This document shows, in pieces, positions 61,953 through 64,000 of a stretch of 64,000 nt of DNA (the stretch's first letter is position 1; every line of letters starts with the position of its first letter). This DNA comes from Neocallimastix lanati (nom. inval.). Taxonomy: Eukaryota; Neocallimastigomycota; Neocallimastigomycetes; Neocallimastigales; Neocallimastigaceae. The translations under genes and the position numbers were made by a program. The notes below the pieces were generated by a model that saw only the letters and a list, made by a program, of their open reading frames with translations, did not search any database and was not told the DNA's origin. The stretch covers positions 601,001 to 665,000 of the forward strand of contig JACVTC010000098.1 in NCBI GenBank assembly GCA_016946835.1, in the 5' to 3' direction.

Positions 61953-63422
61953 TAAATTAAAGTTTAAAACTAAAAAAGGAAATTTAAAAAATTAAAATTA
62001 AAATTACCTATTTATTAATTATTATTTATATTTCATTATATATTATAATATATTGTATCTAATTATTTTATTTAATTATTTTATTAACATATAATAATTA
62101 ATTAAAAAAAAAAAAATAAAATAAAATTAAAAAATAAGAATATAATAAAAAAAAAAAAATTTTTTTAAATTTCTGTAACATTGATTTTTTAAAGAAATTT
62201 AAATTATTTTTGTACTTTTTCTTCTTTTCTTTTTTTTTTTTTTTTTTTTTTCAAACCAAAATTAAAAACAAAAAATTCAAAATAAGAAGTTAAAAACAAA
62301 AAATAAAAATAAAAAACAGCAGTAAAATAATTAAAAAATAAATAATAAAAAATAACAGTTCTTTTATATAAGAATTATATCATTTAATTTTTTTTATCGC
62401 CTTTTAATATTAATAAATATTATATTATCATAAAAAATAAAGATAATTATTAAAAAAAAAAAAAAAAGAATAAGCTTTTTTTTTTATCTTTAATTTTTAT
62501 ATAATAAATAGGCATCTAGGTTAATTAATATCGTTTGTATTTTTCATAATTGTTATTTTTTCTCTTTTTTTTTTTTATTATCGTTTTAAAGAAGAAAAAC
62601 AGAAACAACAAAAATAAAAATAGTAAGAAATAAGAATTGTAATTACATATTGTAATTACATTAATAAAAGAATTAAAGCTCATTTTTAATTCTAAAAGTT
62701 CAATTTGTTTTATAGAGCACTTTAAGAAGTTTATTATAATTAAAAAATTAATAAAAACAGTTCAATTGAAGAAAAAAAAAATAAATAAAGACCTCAAAAG
62801 TGAAAAGTGAAATTTAAAAAATAAAAAAAAAAAAAAATCAAAATTACCTATATTAAGAATTTTTAATTTTTTTTTTTTCAAAAAAATAACAATATTAATA
62901 ATAAAATAAAAATTAATATAAAATTATTGTTTCTAGTATCCTTTTAATTTGTGATAACTTGTTAAATCATTCATTGAGGTGCTATTAATAATACTGAAAA
63001 AAAATTTAATCATTTATAAAAAAAAAAAAAAAAAAATATTACTTATATACAGTTCAATTGTATTAAAACTGACATACAATTCTTATATAATTAATTTGAA
63101 TTTTTTAATTAAAAATCAAATTAATCGTTTCTTAAAAGGCAACAACAACAACATTTGTATTAATTAAAAGGTAATAAATGAATATTAAGAAATTATATTA
63201 CTATTCATTTTTATAAACTTTTATATAAAAAAAAAATGATAAAAAAAATAAATAAAAAAAACAAAATAATTAACTTTTATATATGCATATATATACTAAA
63301 TATTTATTTACAATTATTGATATCATACATACAAATTTTAATTAAAAAAAAATACTATATAAACCTTATATTTTAACTCCAAAAAATAGTAAAAAAAAAT
63401 ATATATATTTTTACATAAAATA

Positions 63423-63458
<36 letters not shown>

Positions 63459-64000
63459 ATAACAAAGGAATAAGAGAAAAAAATAATAATATTAATATTA
63501 ATAATTTATTAAATATATATATTTTTTTAGAATAATATTATTTTATATCTAATATTTATATATAATATATTTTAATAATTTTTTCTCTACTTCTCTCATA
63601 ATTTTTATTTTTTAATTATTAATAATTATTATATATAATATTTTTTTTTTATTTTATTTTTATTTAATATCAATTTATATAATATATTCTTAATTTATTA
63701 CTATATTTAAAAAATTTTTTATTATTAAAAAATATTATATTATATAAAATCAAAAACCTTATATTTTATATTATTTTTTAAATAAATATTGGTACACAAA
63801 AGAGAATTAAAGGAGAATATTAAAGACATATATTTATTTTATTTTAATATTAAAAACAGGAAGAAAAAGATAAAAAAAAAATTAAATATAATAATTTAAA
63901 AAAAAAAAAATAAATAAGAAAGAAAATTATTAGTTTCTAAGTGAATAAAACAATTAACTTCTCTCTTTTTTTTTTCTTTCCAAAAAAAGAAAAAAAAATT
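61056..64000. other. Gene-free low-complexity region
   Basis: A/T runs and short repeats only, with an A30-type run at about 63427-63456. The plus-strand open frame at 62979-63167 is Lys/Ile/Asn low complexity with no recognisable motif. Nothing else could be supported. Confidence 0.65.

Overview
The window looks like a gene-poor piece of the nuclear genome of an anaerobic gut fungus (Neocallimastigomycota). By eye it is far more than 80% A+T, full of A/T runs, TTTA and TTA microsatellites and minisatellites. Short coding exons, with GT..AG introns, stand out only by their higher GC. The genes fit a flagellated fungus: a Cdc10-type septin (fungal/animal), histone H1 and a relic of the axonemal tubulin polyglutamylase TTLL1. 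A mitochondrial-intermediate-peptidase homologue would act in hydrogenosomes. The genus cannot be told. No bacterial operons, rRNA or intact tRNA genes were seen. All calls rest on reading motifs and frames, not on searches.

Layout. 1-4.36 kb: AT-rich, one 61-bp tandem repeat. 4.36-8.23 kb (-): six-exon M3 peptidase of the MIP/Oct1 type (902 aa when spliced as given). 9.83-12.6 kb (-): eight-exon Cdc10-like septin with one extra base in exon 2. 14.8-18.9 kb: two relics of one MULE-like transposase family, the larger flanked by inverted short motifs. 19.1-22.1 kb: ABCA transporter pseudogene. 22-25 kb: minisatellite desert. 25.3-27.4 kb (+): two-exon gene for a 649-aa protein with 13 near-identical proline-rich motifs followed by a series of WH2-like actin-binding motifs; this is the most interesting gene here. 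29.0-29.7 kb (-): TTLL1 relic. 30.3-36.9 kb: a Gag gene on the minus strand back to back with a frameshifted Ty1/copia Pol on the plus strand. 39.9-41.9 kb (+): histone H1 split into seven exons, three of them only 12, 22 and 25 nt. 43.0-51.1 kb: a graveyard of one APE-type LINE family, with copies in both orientations. 54.9-58.1 kb (+): six-exon ANKRD13-like protein. 60.6-61.06 kb (-): a GC-rich, poly(A)-tailed SINE-like element with tRNA-like promoter boxes, whose tail shares a motif with the LINE 3' ends. The rest is low-complexity DNA.

Five genes appear active or nearly so: MIP, septin, the proline-rich/WH2 protein, H1 and the ANKRD13-like protein. They are unrelated housekeeping or cytoskeletal genes, not a pathway. 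The remaining protein-like sequence is decaying mobile elements or pseudogenes, many of whose visible stop codons can be explained by C-to-T or G-to-A changes.
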